Positions 19,407 to 28,540 of a stretch of 64,000 nucleotides of DNA are shown here, piece by piece. This DNA comes from Spiroplasma endosymbiont of Poecilobothrus nobilitatus (GTDB taxonomy: Bacteria; Bacillota_I; Bacilli_A; Mycoplasmatales; Mycoplasmataceae). Within the stretch, counting starts at the first letter, position 1; every line of letters begins with the position of its first letter. The stretch is taken from positions 310,001 to 374,000 of the forward strand of contig NZ_OZ034915.1 of NCBI RefSeq assembly GCF_964030655.1. Direction: 5' to 3'. The translations under genes and the position numbers were made by a program. The notes beneath the pieces were generated by a model. It saw only the letters and a program-made list of their open reading frames with translations. It did not search any database and was not told the DNA's origin.

Positions 19407-20041
19407 ATCAACAACATAATGAAAAAATATAACTTAATTTCAAATTATACAAAAATCAAATACAAACATTCAAATACAACTGATGTTACATATAAATATA
19501 ACAATTTGTTAAATCAAGATTTTGATAGTTATAAACTACATGAAGTTGTTGTCAGTGATTTAACCTATGTTTTTATTAGTAACAAATGATATTATGTCTG
19601 TTTCTTAGTTGATTTATTTAATCGAGAAATTATTGGTTATGATGTTAGTTTACACAAAAATGCCAAATTAGTTGAAAGCAGTTTTAATAAACTTCAATTT
19701 TCATTAAGCAATATTAAAATATTTCACACTGATCAAGGCAGTGAATTCAATAATAATCTTATTTATAACCTGTTAGTTAAAAATTGGATTCAAAAATCTT
19801 ACAGTAAACCAGGTTGTCCTTATGACAATGCTGTTGCAGAATCAACATACAAAATTTTTAAAACTGAATTTATTAAAAATAATAAATTTAAAAACGTTGA
19901 GCAGTTTAAATTAGAATTATTTGATTACATTAATTGGTACAATAATATTCGAATTCATAGCAAACTAAATTATTTAACACCAGTGCAATACAGAAATTAT
20001 TATTCTACATAAAATTTGTCCAAAAAACCCTTGCCATTCCA
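19407..20041 (+). mobile_element. IS-B copy 2, 3' part, inserted in IS-D
   Basis: The element's 5' half is missing. What remains starts within orfB (NNIMKKYNLISNYTKIKY) and runs through VVVSDLTYVFIS, HTDQGSEF and AVAESTYKIFK to TAA at 20010-20012 and the right end TTGCCATTCCA at 20041. The next base is already inside IS-D copy 2, so IS-B had inserted into IS-D before IS-A replaced its left half. Confidence 0.85.
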
Positions 20042-20900
20042 GCATCAGGATTTGTACTAGTTTTAGTTGCTAATAAAATAGAATTTGTTTGTTTTGCTAC
20101 TAATAAATATAATGGTTGTTTGTCAGAAATAATAATTGAATTTTCTTTGATTAATTGTTTATTAATATTTTCAATAATTCACTGTTTTTGTAATCGTTTT
20201 GTGTTGGTTGATTTAACATAAATATTTTTATTGCTATCAACAGCCATTTGAATACAACATTTAGTGTTGGTTGAAAATGAATCAAGATGAATTTTTCTTT
20301 TATCAAATTTATCTTTAAAATTACCTTTGTGGATTTATTTAATAAATGTTTCATCGATTTGAATTTGGCCATTTAACGTTTTAAATTTTAATTGGGTGTT
20401 TTCTAATTGTTTTGATTTCATTATTTTTTAGCGATTATATCAAGCGGTTTTCGGTGATGTTTTAATAAAGTGGGAAATCATTTTACTAGATTAGCCTAAT
20501 AATTAAATTTGAATCAATAAATTTCACTGTTCATAATTTAAATGACTTCAATACGTAAAATGATTACGAAAAGCATCAAAACTAGCACGACATTTTTTGC
20601 ATAAATATTTTTGTTTTCCTTCAGGATTATGACCATTTTTAACACAATAAAAAGATTGACAATTAGGACATTTAATACCTTTATCCCTAAATTTTTGATC
20701 AATTTCATTTAAGCGTTTTTGTTTTTTAATTAATTCTGCTTCTTTTTTGACTTTTTCATGAAATTCTAAAAATTGATCATCTGTTAAACTATTTATTAAT
20801 TCTTCAATTATTTTTTCCATTAATTATTCACCTCTTATATTAAAAATATACCTAATTTTAGGTATATTTTATAAATATCAAGAGTTTTCTACAAAATTAA
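20042..20900 (-). mobile_element. IS-D copy 2, decayed and 3'-truncated
   Basis: The remaining part covers the left terminal repeat (CTACAAAATTAA end at 20900), the start of the transposase at 20820 and about 75 percent of the gene. At least four TAA stops are present: TCA to TAA and CAA to TAA in the QISLLGQSS segment (about 20475-20490), CAA to TAA in NRQKI (about 20428) and GAA to TAA in IKEIH (about 20336). This is an old copy. Confidence 0.85.
20151..20820 (-). pseudogene. IS-D copy 2 transposase, multiple stops
   Basis: The frame starts MEKIIEELINSLTDDQFLEF and keeps the zinc ribbon CPNCQSFYCVKNGHNP ... CKKCRASFD, but is interrupted by several TAA codons and cut by IS-B after the second catalytic region. 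It cannot give a functional transposase. Confidence 0.85.
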
Positions 20901-21103
20901 AGAAAATATTTAATAAGGTCCATAAATATTATTTACAATCTTTATTATATGCTCCTAGATTTTTCTGACAATAGTTTCATTTTTAATTATAAAAATATCA
21001 ACTTTTTTTCTAGTTTGTTTTTAGTTGGTAAATAATTTGTTAATTTTAACTTGCATTTTAAAAGTAAACTTTATATTATTATTTTAACAACTTTAAAAAG
21101 CAA
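20901..21103. other. Intergenic, AT-rich
   Basis: No gene or clear signal is seen in this 200-base stretch. The promoter of the riboswitch transcript should lie here, for example in the TATTATTATTTTAACA region near 21073-21088, but no -35/-10 pair is convincing. Confidence 0.4.
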
Positions 21104-21250
21104 TTTTGGATGTTACGGGAATTAGGTGTTAATCTTAGGATGTCCCAGCAACTGTAAAGTGGATGAAAGCTAACATCATTCCATTGAGAAAATATTTCTT
21201 GAGAAGGAATAGTGAGTAAAGTGAAACTAAGCCAGTAGACCGATCTAAAA
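21104..21250 (+). promoter_or_regulatory. Cobalamin (B12) riboswitch aptamer
   Basis: The conserved core of cobalamin riboswitches is present in order: GGGAA (21117-21121), GGTG (21125-21128), AATC, the B12-box-like CCCAGCAACTGTAA (21144-21157) and GCCAGTAGACC (21231-21241). A closing helix P1 is visible: TTTTGGAT (21104-21111) pairs over 8 bp, with one G-U, with ATCTAAAA (21243-21250). The family binds adenosyl- or other cobalamins and normally turns off downstream genes. Here the downstream genes are for deoxynucleoside salvage. The core resemblance is strong; ligand and direction of control are inferred. Confidence 0.82.
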
Positions 21251-21656
21251 AAACATTGGTAAAATATCAATGCTGCACTTATAGTTATTATCTCTGGGGT
21301 TAGATGATTAATTATTTATTAGTGAAAACTATTAAATAATAATTTGAAAGACGTCAAAAAGCGTTTTTTAGTTGTTAATTTAAAGCAGTAATCCTATCAA
21401 AAAGTATTATTTAAAAGAAAATAAATAATAAAATTAATTAATAATTAAGTTTAATAGCATTTGATTTAAAATGGTTTTATTTTTGCTATTGTATTAAACT
21501 ATTAATTAAAATAATCGTAGAAATTAAACATCATTTATGTGGATATGCAACAATATTCTTTTTCGTGTTGTTTAAATATCCTTACTTTTTAAATAAAAAT
21601 AGCATTGATAGGTATTTATTGGTAATTAAATTAAGCGGGAAAAAGAGGAATAAAAA
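21251..21656 (+). promoter_or_regulatory. Long leader between riboswitch and deoD
   Basis: About 400 non-coding bases. Hairpins visible: CATTG/CAATG at 21254-21272; a 12-bp stem with one mismatch at 21311-21346; AAAGACG/CGTTTTTT at 21347-21369, which resembles a weak intrinsic terminator and could be the expression platform; AGTTTAATAGCA with TGCTATTG-TATTAAACT near 21450-21505; and GGATAT/ATATCC with AACA/TGTT inside near 21541-21582. No reading frame is convincing. The leader is unusually long for a B12 riboswitch. Confidence 0.45.
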
Positions 21657-22367
21657 ATGACACCACATATTAATGCCAAAAAAGAAGAAATTGCAAAAGT
21701 TGTTTTAATGCCGGGAGACCCATTACGGGCAAAAACCGTTGCCGAAAAATATTTAACAAATTTAAAATTAGTAAATGAAGTTAGAAATATGTTAATGTAT
21801 ACTGGCAAATATAAAAACATTGAGGTAACAATTGCTGGAAGTGGAATGGGTTGTCCAAGCATTGGAATTTATTCATACGAATTATTTAAGTTTTATGATG
21901 TTGATTATATTATTAGAATTGGTTCAGCTGGAAGTTATAATCCAAATATTAAAGTTTATGATATCTTTAATGTTCGTGAAGCATTTGGCGAAAGTAATTA
22001 TGCAAAAATTGCAGCTAATATTGATAGTAATTTAATTGCTGCAAGTGAAAAATTATTTAATGAAATTGAAACTGTATCACAAGCCAAAGGAATTAAAACT
22101 CACACGGGAATTGCTCATTCAGCAGATGTTTTTTATCGTTATGATGATTCATTAGACTTTACTCATGCTAATAAGTTAGATGTTGTTGAAATGGAATCAT
22201 ATGCTTTGTTTACTAATGCAATTGTTACGCAAAAACATGCAGCAACATTATTAACAGTTTCTGACCATCTTGTAACTAAAGAAGTTACTACAGCATTGGA
22301 ACGCCAAAATAATTTTATGACAATGGTTGAATTATCATTAGATACTGCTGTTCAATTAATGGGTTAA
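21657..22367 (+). CDS. deoD: Purine nucleoside phosphorylase
   Basis: The 236-aa hexameric-type enzyme cleaves purine (deoxy)nucleosides with phosphate to free base and (deoxy)ribose 1-phosphate. The phosphate site VLMPGDPLRAKTVAE, the AGSGMGCPSIGIYSYEL loop, IRIGSAGSYN, VVEMESYALF (ribose-binding Glu-Met-Glu) and TVSDHL (catalytic Asp) are all present. Length is typical. The ribosome binding site is AGAGGA. It is the first gene behind the cobalamin riboswitch and is followed after 19 bases by a deoxynucleoside kinase. No defect is seen. Confidence 0.95.
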   Translation: MTPHINAKKEEIAKVVLMPGDPLRAKTVAEKYLTNLKLVNEVRNMLMYTGKYKNIEVTIAGSGMGCPSIGIYSYELFKFYDVDYIIRIGSAGSYNPNIKVYDIFNVREAFGESNYAKIAANIDSNLIAASEKLFNEIETVSQAKGIKTHTGIAHSADVFYRYDDSLDFTHANKLDVVEMESYALFTNAIVTQKHAATLLTVSDHLVTKEVTTALERQNNFMTMVELSLDTAVQLMG

Positions 22368-22386
22368 AAACGAAAGGAGCAATAAA

Positions 22387-23010
22387 ATGAAAATTGCAGT
22401 CTTTGGAACCGTTGGAGCAGGAAAAACAAAAGTTAGTGAAGAATTATGTAAACAATTAAACTATAATTTATTTAAAGAACCATTAGAAGAAAATCCATAT
22501 TTTAAGGATTTTTACCAAGATATGGAAGGATTTGCTTTTAAAATGCAAATTTATATGTTAACAACAAGAATTGAGAAATTTTTCAACATTGATAATTTAG
22601 AGAATACTGTTTTTGACCGCACAATTTTAGAAGACCCTGTTTTTGTGCGAGTTTCTCACTTATTAAAAATTATGAATGAAATTGATTTTAAAGTCTATAA
22701 TCGTTTTTTTCAAAATGTTATTGTTCCAATTTTGAAACAAAAGTTAGGCTTTGATGTCATTATTTATTTAAAAGTTTCAACTGAAAAAGCTGTTGAACGA
22801 ATTAAACAACGTGGGCGTCAATTAGAATTAGAAACCCCATATTATTACTGGGAAAAGTTAAATGAACAATATGAAATTTTATATCATGAATTAAAAAATG
22901 ATTATAAATTTATTGTTATTGATTCTGACAATGATGATTTTTCAGAAAAAATAAGCATTATTATGCAACATTTATTATCTCTTGATAATAAAGTTCCTTG
23001 TTTAATTTAA
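22387..23010 (+). CDS. Deoxynucleoside kinase (dAK/dGK type)
   Basis: The 207-aa cytosolic kinase phosphorylates deoxynucleosides to dNMPs. It has the P-loop GTVGAGKT at residues 7-14, the substrate Glu of KEPLEENPYF, DRTILEDPVF (the DRS-like catalytic motif), and the LID-type RIKQRGRQLE. Mycoplasma homologues act on deoxyadenosine or deoxyguanosine. Together with deoD and the deoxyribosyltransferase it builds dNTPs from scavenged material. A GAAAGGAG site precedes the ATG. Confidence 0.92.
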   Translation: MKIAVFGTVGAGKTKVSEELCKQLNYNLFKEPLEENPYFKDFYQDMEGFAFKMQIYMLTTRIEKFFNIDNLENTVFDRTILEDPVFVRVSHLLKIMNEIDFKVYNRFFQNVIVPILKQKLGFDVIIYLKVSTEKAVERIKQRGRQLELETPYYYWEKLNEQYEILYHELKNDYKFIVIDSDNDDFSEKISIIMQHLLSLDNKVPCLI

Positions 23011-23056
23011 AAAATAATTATTATTAATATTTTAATTTAATAAGGAGGAAATTAAA

Positions 23057-25048
23057 ATGAAAATCACAAATAATAATATAGAGACAAAAAGTTTAAGTAA
23101 TTTAAGAATTTTAGGACTAGATCCTATTATTTATAATAAAACTGGTCACCCAGGGATTGTATTAAGTGCAGCACCACTAATGCAAGCAATTTATTTAAAT
23201 AATTTAATTGCTAATCCGGCAGTACCTGATTGAATTAGCCGCGATCGTTTTGTATTATCCCCAGGACATGATTCAACTTTACAATATGCGATTTTACATT
23301 TAGCTGGTTATAATTTAACAATTTATGATTTAAAAAATTATCGTCATATTAATTCAAAAACGCCAGCCCATCCAGAATATGGTGTTACTCTTGGAGTTGA
23401 TAATTCTTCTGGCCCCCCAGGACAAGGAGTTAGCTATGGAGTTGGAATGGCATTAGCTGAACAACATTTAGCGGCTAAATTTAATAAACCAGATTATAAA
23501 ATCATTGACCATTATACTTATGTTTTATGTAGCGATGGTGATTTGCAAGAAGGGGGAGCAATTGAAGCAATCCAATTAGCTGGGGTATGAAAATTAAATA
23601 AATTAATTATGTTATATGATTTAAATGATTGCCAATTAGATACAAAATGTGATGCTGTTTTAAAAATTGATTATCAACGTTTTTTTGAAGCACAAAATTG
23701 AAATTATATTCGAATTGAAAACGCAGATGAAGATCTACCAGCAATTCAAAAAGCAATTGAACAAGCGCAAAAATCTGATAAACCAACATTAAATGAATGT
23801 AAAACAATTATTGGTTATGGGCATCCAAAGCAAGGTTCACCCATGCATTCTTCACCATTTACTCCCGAGGAGATGGAGCAAGTAAAAGCATTTTATGATT
23901 TTAATCATCCTCAATTTTATGTTGATAATGATGTTAAAAAACATTGACAAGATACTTTTGCTAAACGAGGAGCAATAAAATATGAAGAATGAAATAAAAA
24001 AATAACTGCTTACAAAGCAACATTTCCAAAGGAATATGAAGAATTATTTGTAATTACATCGGTTGATTTAAAAGATTTTGAAGCATTATTAGCAACTGAT
24101 AAAGATAAAAAAGCAGGAACACGAATTATTTTATGGGCGATGTTTTTAAATATTATCAACAAAAATGTTTAAATAATATGTTTGGAGGTAGTGCTGATTT
24201 AGGAACTGCAACCAAAATTATTGGTTATAATGGCTCATGAACAACATCAACACCACAAAATAATAATGTTCATTTTGGAGCGCGTGAATTTGCTGCCGGA
24301 ACAATTAGCATTGGTGTTGAATTACACCAAGGTTTGAAAGGTTTTAATTCAACATTTTTAATTTTTGCTGACTATATGAAGCCATGTATTCGAATAGCTT
24401 GTATTCAAAACTTACCCGTGATTTTTGCTTTTTCACATGATTCAATCGGTGTTGGTTTTGATGGAAAATCACATCAGCCAGTTGAACAATTAGCAATGCT
24501 ACGAAATTGCCCGAATTTAAATGTGTTTCGTCCAGCGGATATTAAAGAAGCAATTGGGTGTTTGAAAACAAGCGTGGAAGCAAAAAGGAACTCCATCAGC
24601 TTTAATCTTATCGCGACAAGATACCCCATATCAATTAGCAGAAACATGTTGAGAACAAACGTTAAAATGGGGATATATTATTGTTGCTGAAGATGAGGCA
24701 AAACCATTGAAGGCAATTATTATTGCAACAGGAACTGAAGTAGATCCAGCAATTGTTGTAGATAAGACAATTAAGAAAAACATTCGTGTTGTATCAATGC
24801 CCTGTGTTGAATTATTTGAACAACAGTCAAGAGCGTATCAAGAAAAAATTGTACCAAATAATATAACAAAAGTAATTGCAATTGAATTTTCAAATGATTA
24901 TGTTTGATATAAATTTGTTGGTAAAACTGGTTTAATGTTAGGCGTTGATGATTATGGTTTATCGGGAAGTGCTGATGCTGTTATTAAGTATAAGCAATTA
25001 GAACAAATTTCTATTATTAATAGAATTACAGCATATTTAGGAGAATAA
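23057..25048 (+). pseudogene. tkt: Transketolase with two frameshifts
   Basis: The coding region has normal transketolase length (about 664 codons): KTGHPGIVLSAAPLMQ, SPGHDSTLQYAILHL, thiamine diphosphate motif CSDGDLQEGGAIEA, HQPVEQLAMLRNCPN and the C-terminal domain. It is broken near 24130 (TRII then out of frame; GDVFKYYQQ resumes in another frame) and near 24585 (an extra base before VWKQAW). The original frame returns for KAIIIATGTEVD to AYLGE. A 370-aa N-terminal piece with the ThDP-binding domain could be produced alone. The stop overlaps the ATG of the next gene (TAATG). AAGGAGG precedes the start. Confidence 0.9.
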
Positions 25049-25659
25049 TGATTACATTAGAAAAACTATTAGAGTATAAAACTTTTTATGTAATTCGAAA
25101 TAATAATTATGTTATTGCTCAACAAATTTGTGAACAGTTAATTAATTTACAAGTTAAATGTTTAGAATTAACTTTCACAATTCCTAATGTTGCAAAATTA
25201 ATTAGTTTTTTTCGTAACAAGTATCCAACAATTTTAGTTGGGGTAGGAACAGTTTTAACATTAGAACAAGCAATACAAGCGGCAGAAGCCGGAGCTCAAT
25301 TTTTAGTAGGTCCAGTTTTTAACCAAGCAGTTAGTGAATATTGCCATCAAAATGATTTACTATATATTCCAGGGGCAATGACACTACAAGAAGTTAACAA
25401 TATTATTAATGCTAAATGAGAAATTATTAAAATTTTCCCAGCAACAGCATTTAAATTAAATTTTATTCAAACAATTAAAACATTTTTTCCAACAAAAGTT
25501 TATATGGCTTCGGGATGAATTAATTTAACAAATTACGAAGAAGCAAAAAACTTAGGATATGATTTAATTGCTGTCGGCGCTTTTATAACTGGTGATATTA
25601 ATAGTACAGGTCTTGATATGGAAAAATTTAAAACATTTGAAACAATAATTAATCAATAA
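25048..25659 (+). CDS. eda: KDPG/KHG-type aldolase
   Basis: The 203-aa class I aldolase resembles 2-dehydro-3-deoxyphosphogluconate aldolase: CLELTFTIPN, ILVGVGTVLT (the GAGTV motif), AGAQFLVGPVF, IPGAMTLQE and IKIFPATAF (Schiff-base Lys, KxFPA) are visible. It cleaves a keto-deoxy sugar phosphate to pyruvate and glyceraldehyde 3-phosphate; the true substrate is unclear as no Entner-Doudoroff partner is in view. Its ATG overlaps the tkt stop and the next gene follows after 15 bases, so it is translated within the operon. Confidence 0.88.
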
Positions 25660-25674
25660 AGGAGAAAAAATAAT

Positions 25675-26262
25675 ATGAGAGATAATAAAAAAATAATTTA
25701 TAATGCGGGTAGTATGTTTACTGAGGCCCAGTGAAACACAAGAAAACGTGAAGGAGATATGTTGCGTGAAATGTTTCCAAACTTTATTATTGGAAATCCA
25801 GTTGACTTTGAAACAAATCAAAAAGTACGTCCTACAAATAAAGCAATTTTTGAATTAGATTATTCTGGTTTAACTGAGGCAGATTATGTTATTTTTGAAT
25901 TAGATGGATGAGATTCAGGAACTCATATGGAATTTGGTTTAGTAGTTGAACAAGCAATTCATAATAAAAATAAATATTTGTTCCCAATTATTTCTGACTT
26001 TCGTTTACATCAAGGAATTTTAAAAGGAGAATATCCTGGTTTTGGTTTAAACGAAATGATTACAGGAGCATTATATTATGAACCATTAAATAATGGTGAT
26101 GTTCCTCAAATGACATTATGTAATTCGCATAAATTAGCTTGTGAAGCAATTAAAGCTATTGAAACGAGAAAAATTGAAGAGTATCGAAAAAAATATGATA
26201 TTAAAGATATTTTTAAAGAAAGAGAAGATACTTTATATCACGGTTTTGATTGTTTTATTTAA
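25675..26262 (+). CDS. Nucleoside 2-deoxyribosyltransferase
   Basis: The 195-aa enzyme exchanges bases between deoxynucleosides without free deoxyribose phosphate, a hallmark of organisms that live on scavenged deoxynucleosides. The fold markers are KIIYNAGSMFTEAQWN at the nucleotide pocket, ADYVIFELDGWDSGTHMEFG (DxxDSGT-MEFG, with the nucleophilic Glu) and a C-terminal FGLNEMITGALYY. GGAGAAAA precedes the ATG. It is the last gene of the riboswitch operon; IS-D copy 3 begins nine bases later, so the operon terminator may be lost. Confidence 0.93.
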
Positions 26263-26271
26263 GATAATTCT

Positions 26272-27400
26272 TTAATTTTGTAGAAAACTCTTGATATTTA
26301 TAAAATATACCTAAAATTAGGTATATTTTTAATATAAGAGGTGAATAATTAATGGAAAAAATAATTGAAGAATTAATAAATAGTTTAACAGATGATCAAT
26401 TTTTATAATTTCATGAAAAAGTCAAAAAAGAAGCAGAATTAATTAAAAAACAAAAACGCTTAAATGAAATTGATCAAAAATTTAGGGATAAAGGTATTAA
26501 ATGTCCTAATTGTCAATCTTTTTATTGTGTTAAAAATGGTCATAATCCTGAAGGAAAACAAAAATATTTATGCAAAAAATGTCGTGCTAGTTTTGATGCT
26601 TTTCGTGATAATTTTACGTATTGAAGTCATTTAAATTATGAACAGTGAAATTTATTGATTCAAATTTCATTATTAGGCCAATCTAGTAAAATTTTATTAA
26701 AACATCACCGAAAACCGCTTGATATAATCGCCAAAAAATAATGAAATCAAAACAATTAGAAAACACCCAATTAAAATTTAAAACGTTAAATGGCCAAATT
26801 CAAATCGATGAAACATTTATTAAAGAAATCCACAAAGGTAATTTTAAAGATAAATTTGATAAAAGAAAAATTCATCTTGATTCATTTTCAACCAACACTA
26901 AATGTTGTATTCAAATGGCTGTTGATAGCAATAATAATATTTATGTTAAATCAACTAACACAAAACGATTACAAAAACAGTGAATTATTGAAAATATTAA
27001 TAAACAATTAATCAAAGAAAATTCAATTATTATTTCTGACATGCAACCATTATATTTATTAGTAGAAAAACAAACAAATTCTATTTTATTAGCAACTAAA
27101 ACTAGTACAAATCCTGATGCTAGTTATCGGAAGTTAAATAAAATTAGTAAATTACAATCAAATATTAAAGAATCCTTAATTCATTATCATGGCTTAGGTT
27201 TCACGAACATTCAAAATTATTTAAATCTCTGAAAATGAAAATACCAGCATAAATGTTTAACGCCAAACCAACAATCATCGGTATTATATTTTAACGTATA
27301 AAAAAGTTAAATAACAATATTAAAAGTTTATATAATTTTCTTTTAAAGTTATCATATTGATGATTTTTTTTATTTCATCAAGAGTTTTATACAAAATTAA
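26272..27400 (+). mobile_element. IS-D copy 3, 10-bp deletion
   Basis: Both terminal repeats are present (TTAATTTTGTAGAAAACTC left, matching repeat right with one change). Length 1129 bp is exactly 10 less than the intact copy at 54251, because ten bases are missing near 26690. Confidence 0.9.
26352..27301 (+). pseudogene. IS-D copy 3 transposase, broken
   Basis: Starts MEKIIEELINSLTDDQFL, then TAA at about 26406 replaces the GAA of LEFHEK. Zinc ribbon and DDE regions are otherwise recognisable. The 10-bp deletion after LGQSSK shifts the frame before the catalytic domain. The TAA at codon 19 is shared with copy 5 (43649), so those copies have a common ancestor. Confidence 0.88.
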
Positions 27401-27526
27401 AAAAATAATTAATAAATTAATTAAGAGTTATATGATTTATAACTCTTTTTATTATTCTGTGAAATTAATAGAAAAGAATTATAAAGAAATTATTGGACAT
27501 AAAAAATAAATAGTTAAAGAATAATA

Positions 27527-27636
27527 GGTCGTATAAAGAAAATAAGGGTTTTAGACAAAAAAGAAAAAAATACCTTTTTAATTTATTGAACTAAATAACA
27601 TTTAAAAATAAAAACCCTTATTTTCTTTATACGACC
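27527..27636. mobile_element. MITE-1 copy a, 110 bp with 8-bp target duplication
   Basis: A non-coding element bounded by a perfect 26-bp inverted repeat beginning GGTCGTATAAAG. It is flanked by the direct repeat GAATAATA (27519-27526 and 27637-27644). A second copy lies at 43500. See findings. Confidence 0.88.
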
Positions 27637-27663
27637 GAATAATAACTATTTTATTATTTAATT

Positions 27664-27773
27664 ACTTGCATTTTTTTTATAATTTAACCGTGTTAAATTT
27701 TAAAACTTTAATGTTTGATTACAAATTTTATAATGAAAAAACTAATTTAATATTGTAAATTGTAAATGCAAGT
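27664..27773. repeat. Inverted repeat pair, 10 bp arms
   Basis: ACTTGCATTT (27664-27673) and AAATGCAAGT (27764-27773) are perfect inverted repeats bounding 90 bases without a gene. It could be another small element or a regulatory structure. No target duplication is evident. Confidence 0.4.
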
Positions 27774-27824
27774 GCAACAAATCTATTAATTTAATAATAA
27801 TGTATCATGTACGATGAAGCGACA

Positions 27825-27861
27825 AAAAACAACTCTTGTTAAATAAAAGGGTTGTTTTTTT
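27825..27861 (+). terminator. Rho-independent terminator
   Basis: AACAACTC pairs with GGGTTGTT across a 13-base loop, followed by a T-run. It ends some transcript coming from the left; only an 11-codon frame (MYDEATKNNSC) lies directly upstream. Confidence 0.7.
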
Positions 27862-27889
27862 ATTTATAAAACCAAATTATTTATTGTTT

Positions 27890-28047
27890 CAGAGAAAGGA
27901 CAGCATCTTAAATTATTAAAATAGAAACTTTTTATAACAACTTTTTGATACCCTCTTTAAGTTGTTTACAAATTTATTAAATATCTTAGAAATCTTTACA
28001 AAGTGTACCTGTTTTTTATCCAATTTTAAGGTGTTGTCCTTTCTCTG
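27890..28047. repeat. 158-bp element with 13-bp perfect terminal repeats
   Basis: CAGAGAAAGGACA at the left and TGTCCTTTCTCTG at the right, with imperfect extension inwards (CATCTTAAA versus TTTTAAGGTG). TTT flanks both sides. It holds no frame; an internal AACAACTT/AAGTTGTT hairpin is seen. It looks like a MITE or the remnant ends of an IS. Confidence 0.55.
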
Positions 28048-28098
28048 TTTCAGTTAATTAATTTGTTAATAAAAAAACTTAATAAAAGAAAAGAGTAA

Positions 28099-28341
28099 GT
28101 AATAGAAATTAATAAGCAACAAACAATATGTGATGTTAATGATTGTTATAAATTAATATCACTCATTACCGAAGAATTTTTATCAAATAAAATTTTATGA
28201 ACTTGTGAAAAACACAAAGATTTATTAAATCGGACAAAAGATAAAAAACAAAAGCGGTTTTATAAACGCTTAGAAAATTCAAAAATTATCTTTGATGATA
28301 AAACTTGTTATTTTAAACTTTGATTTTATAAAACAACTTAA
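28099..28341 (+). pseudogene. Possible phage gene remnant
   Basis: A frame without a normal start codon runs ICDVNDCYKLISLITEEFLS to CYFKLWFYKTT, ending at TAA 28339-28341. An in-frame TAA lies upstream at 28096, and the nearby ATG at 28128 is in another frame with early TAA. About 70 residues, Cys and Lys rich, not recognised. It may be the 3' part of a lost prophage gene, or not a gene; the putative promoter of the structured RNA lies inside its end. Confidence 0.35.
28305..28332 (+). promoter_or_regulatory. Candidate promoter of the structured RNA
   Basis: TTGTTA (28305-28310), 16 bases, TATAAA (28327-28332). Transcription would begin near 28340, just before the first hairpin of the structured region. 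Confidence 0.4.
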
Positions 28342-28540
28342 TGCAGTGTGGGACGGTTATTTTAAATAACTAAGTGCTTCCATAAGAACATGAGTTTAAA
28401 CTCATTCCCACAGCCATCCGAGGCAAGTACTGAAATAGTGTATGAGGAAAAATGTAAATCGGCGTTGGTTTATTAGAACTAAGCGATAGTCGTGATAAGT
28501 GCAAGGTCAACATCAAACGACAATAAAAAAAGAGATGAAT

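Noticed and set aside
27527-27636. Simple transcription terminator instead of a mobile element
   Set aside because: Two nearly identical copies with different exact 8-bp direct repeats at their borders show insertion.
28128-28139. ATG start for the small frame before the structured RNA
   Set aside because: The ATG at 28128 is in a frame that ends after three codons; the longer frame has no normal start.
28341-28540. RNase P RNA, tmRNA or group I/II intron for the structured region
   Set aside because: The RNase P core (GAGGAAAGTCC), tmRNA tRNA-like ends, group I P7 and group II domain V could not be found; only the phage ornate-RNA idea remained.
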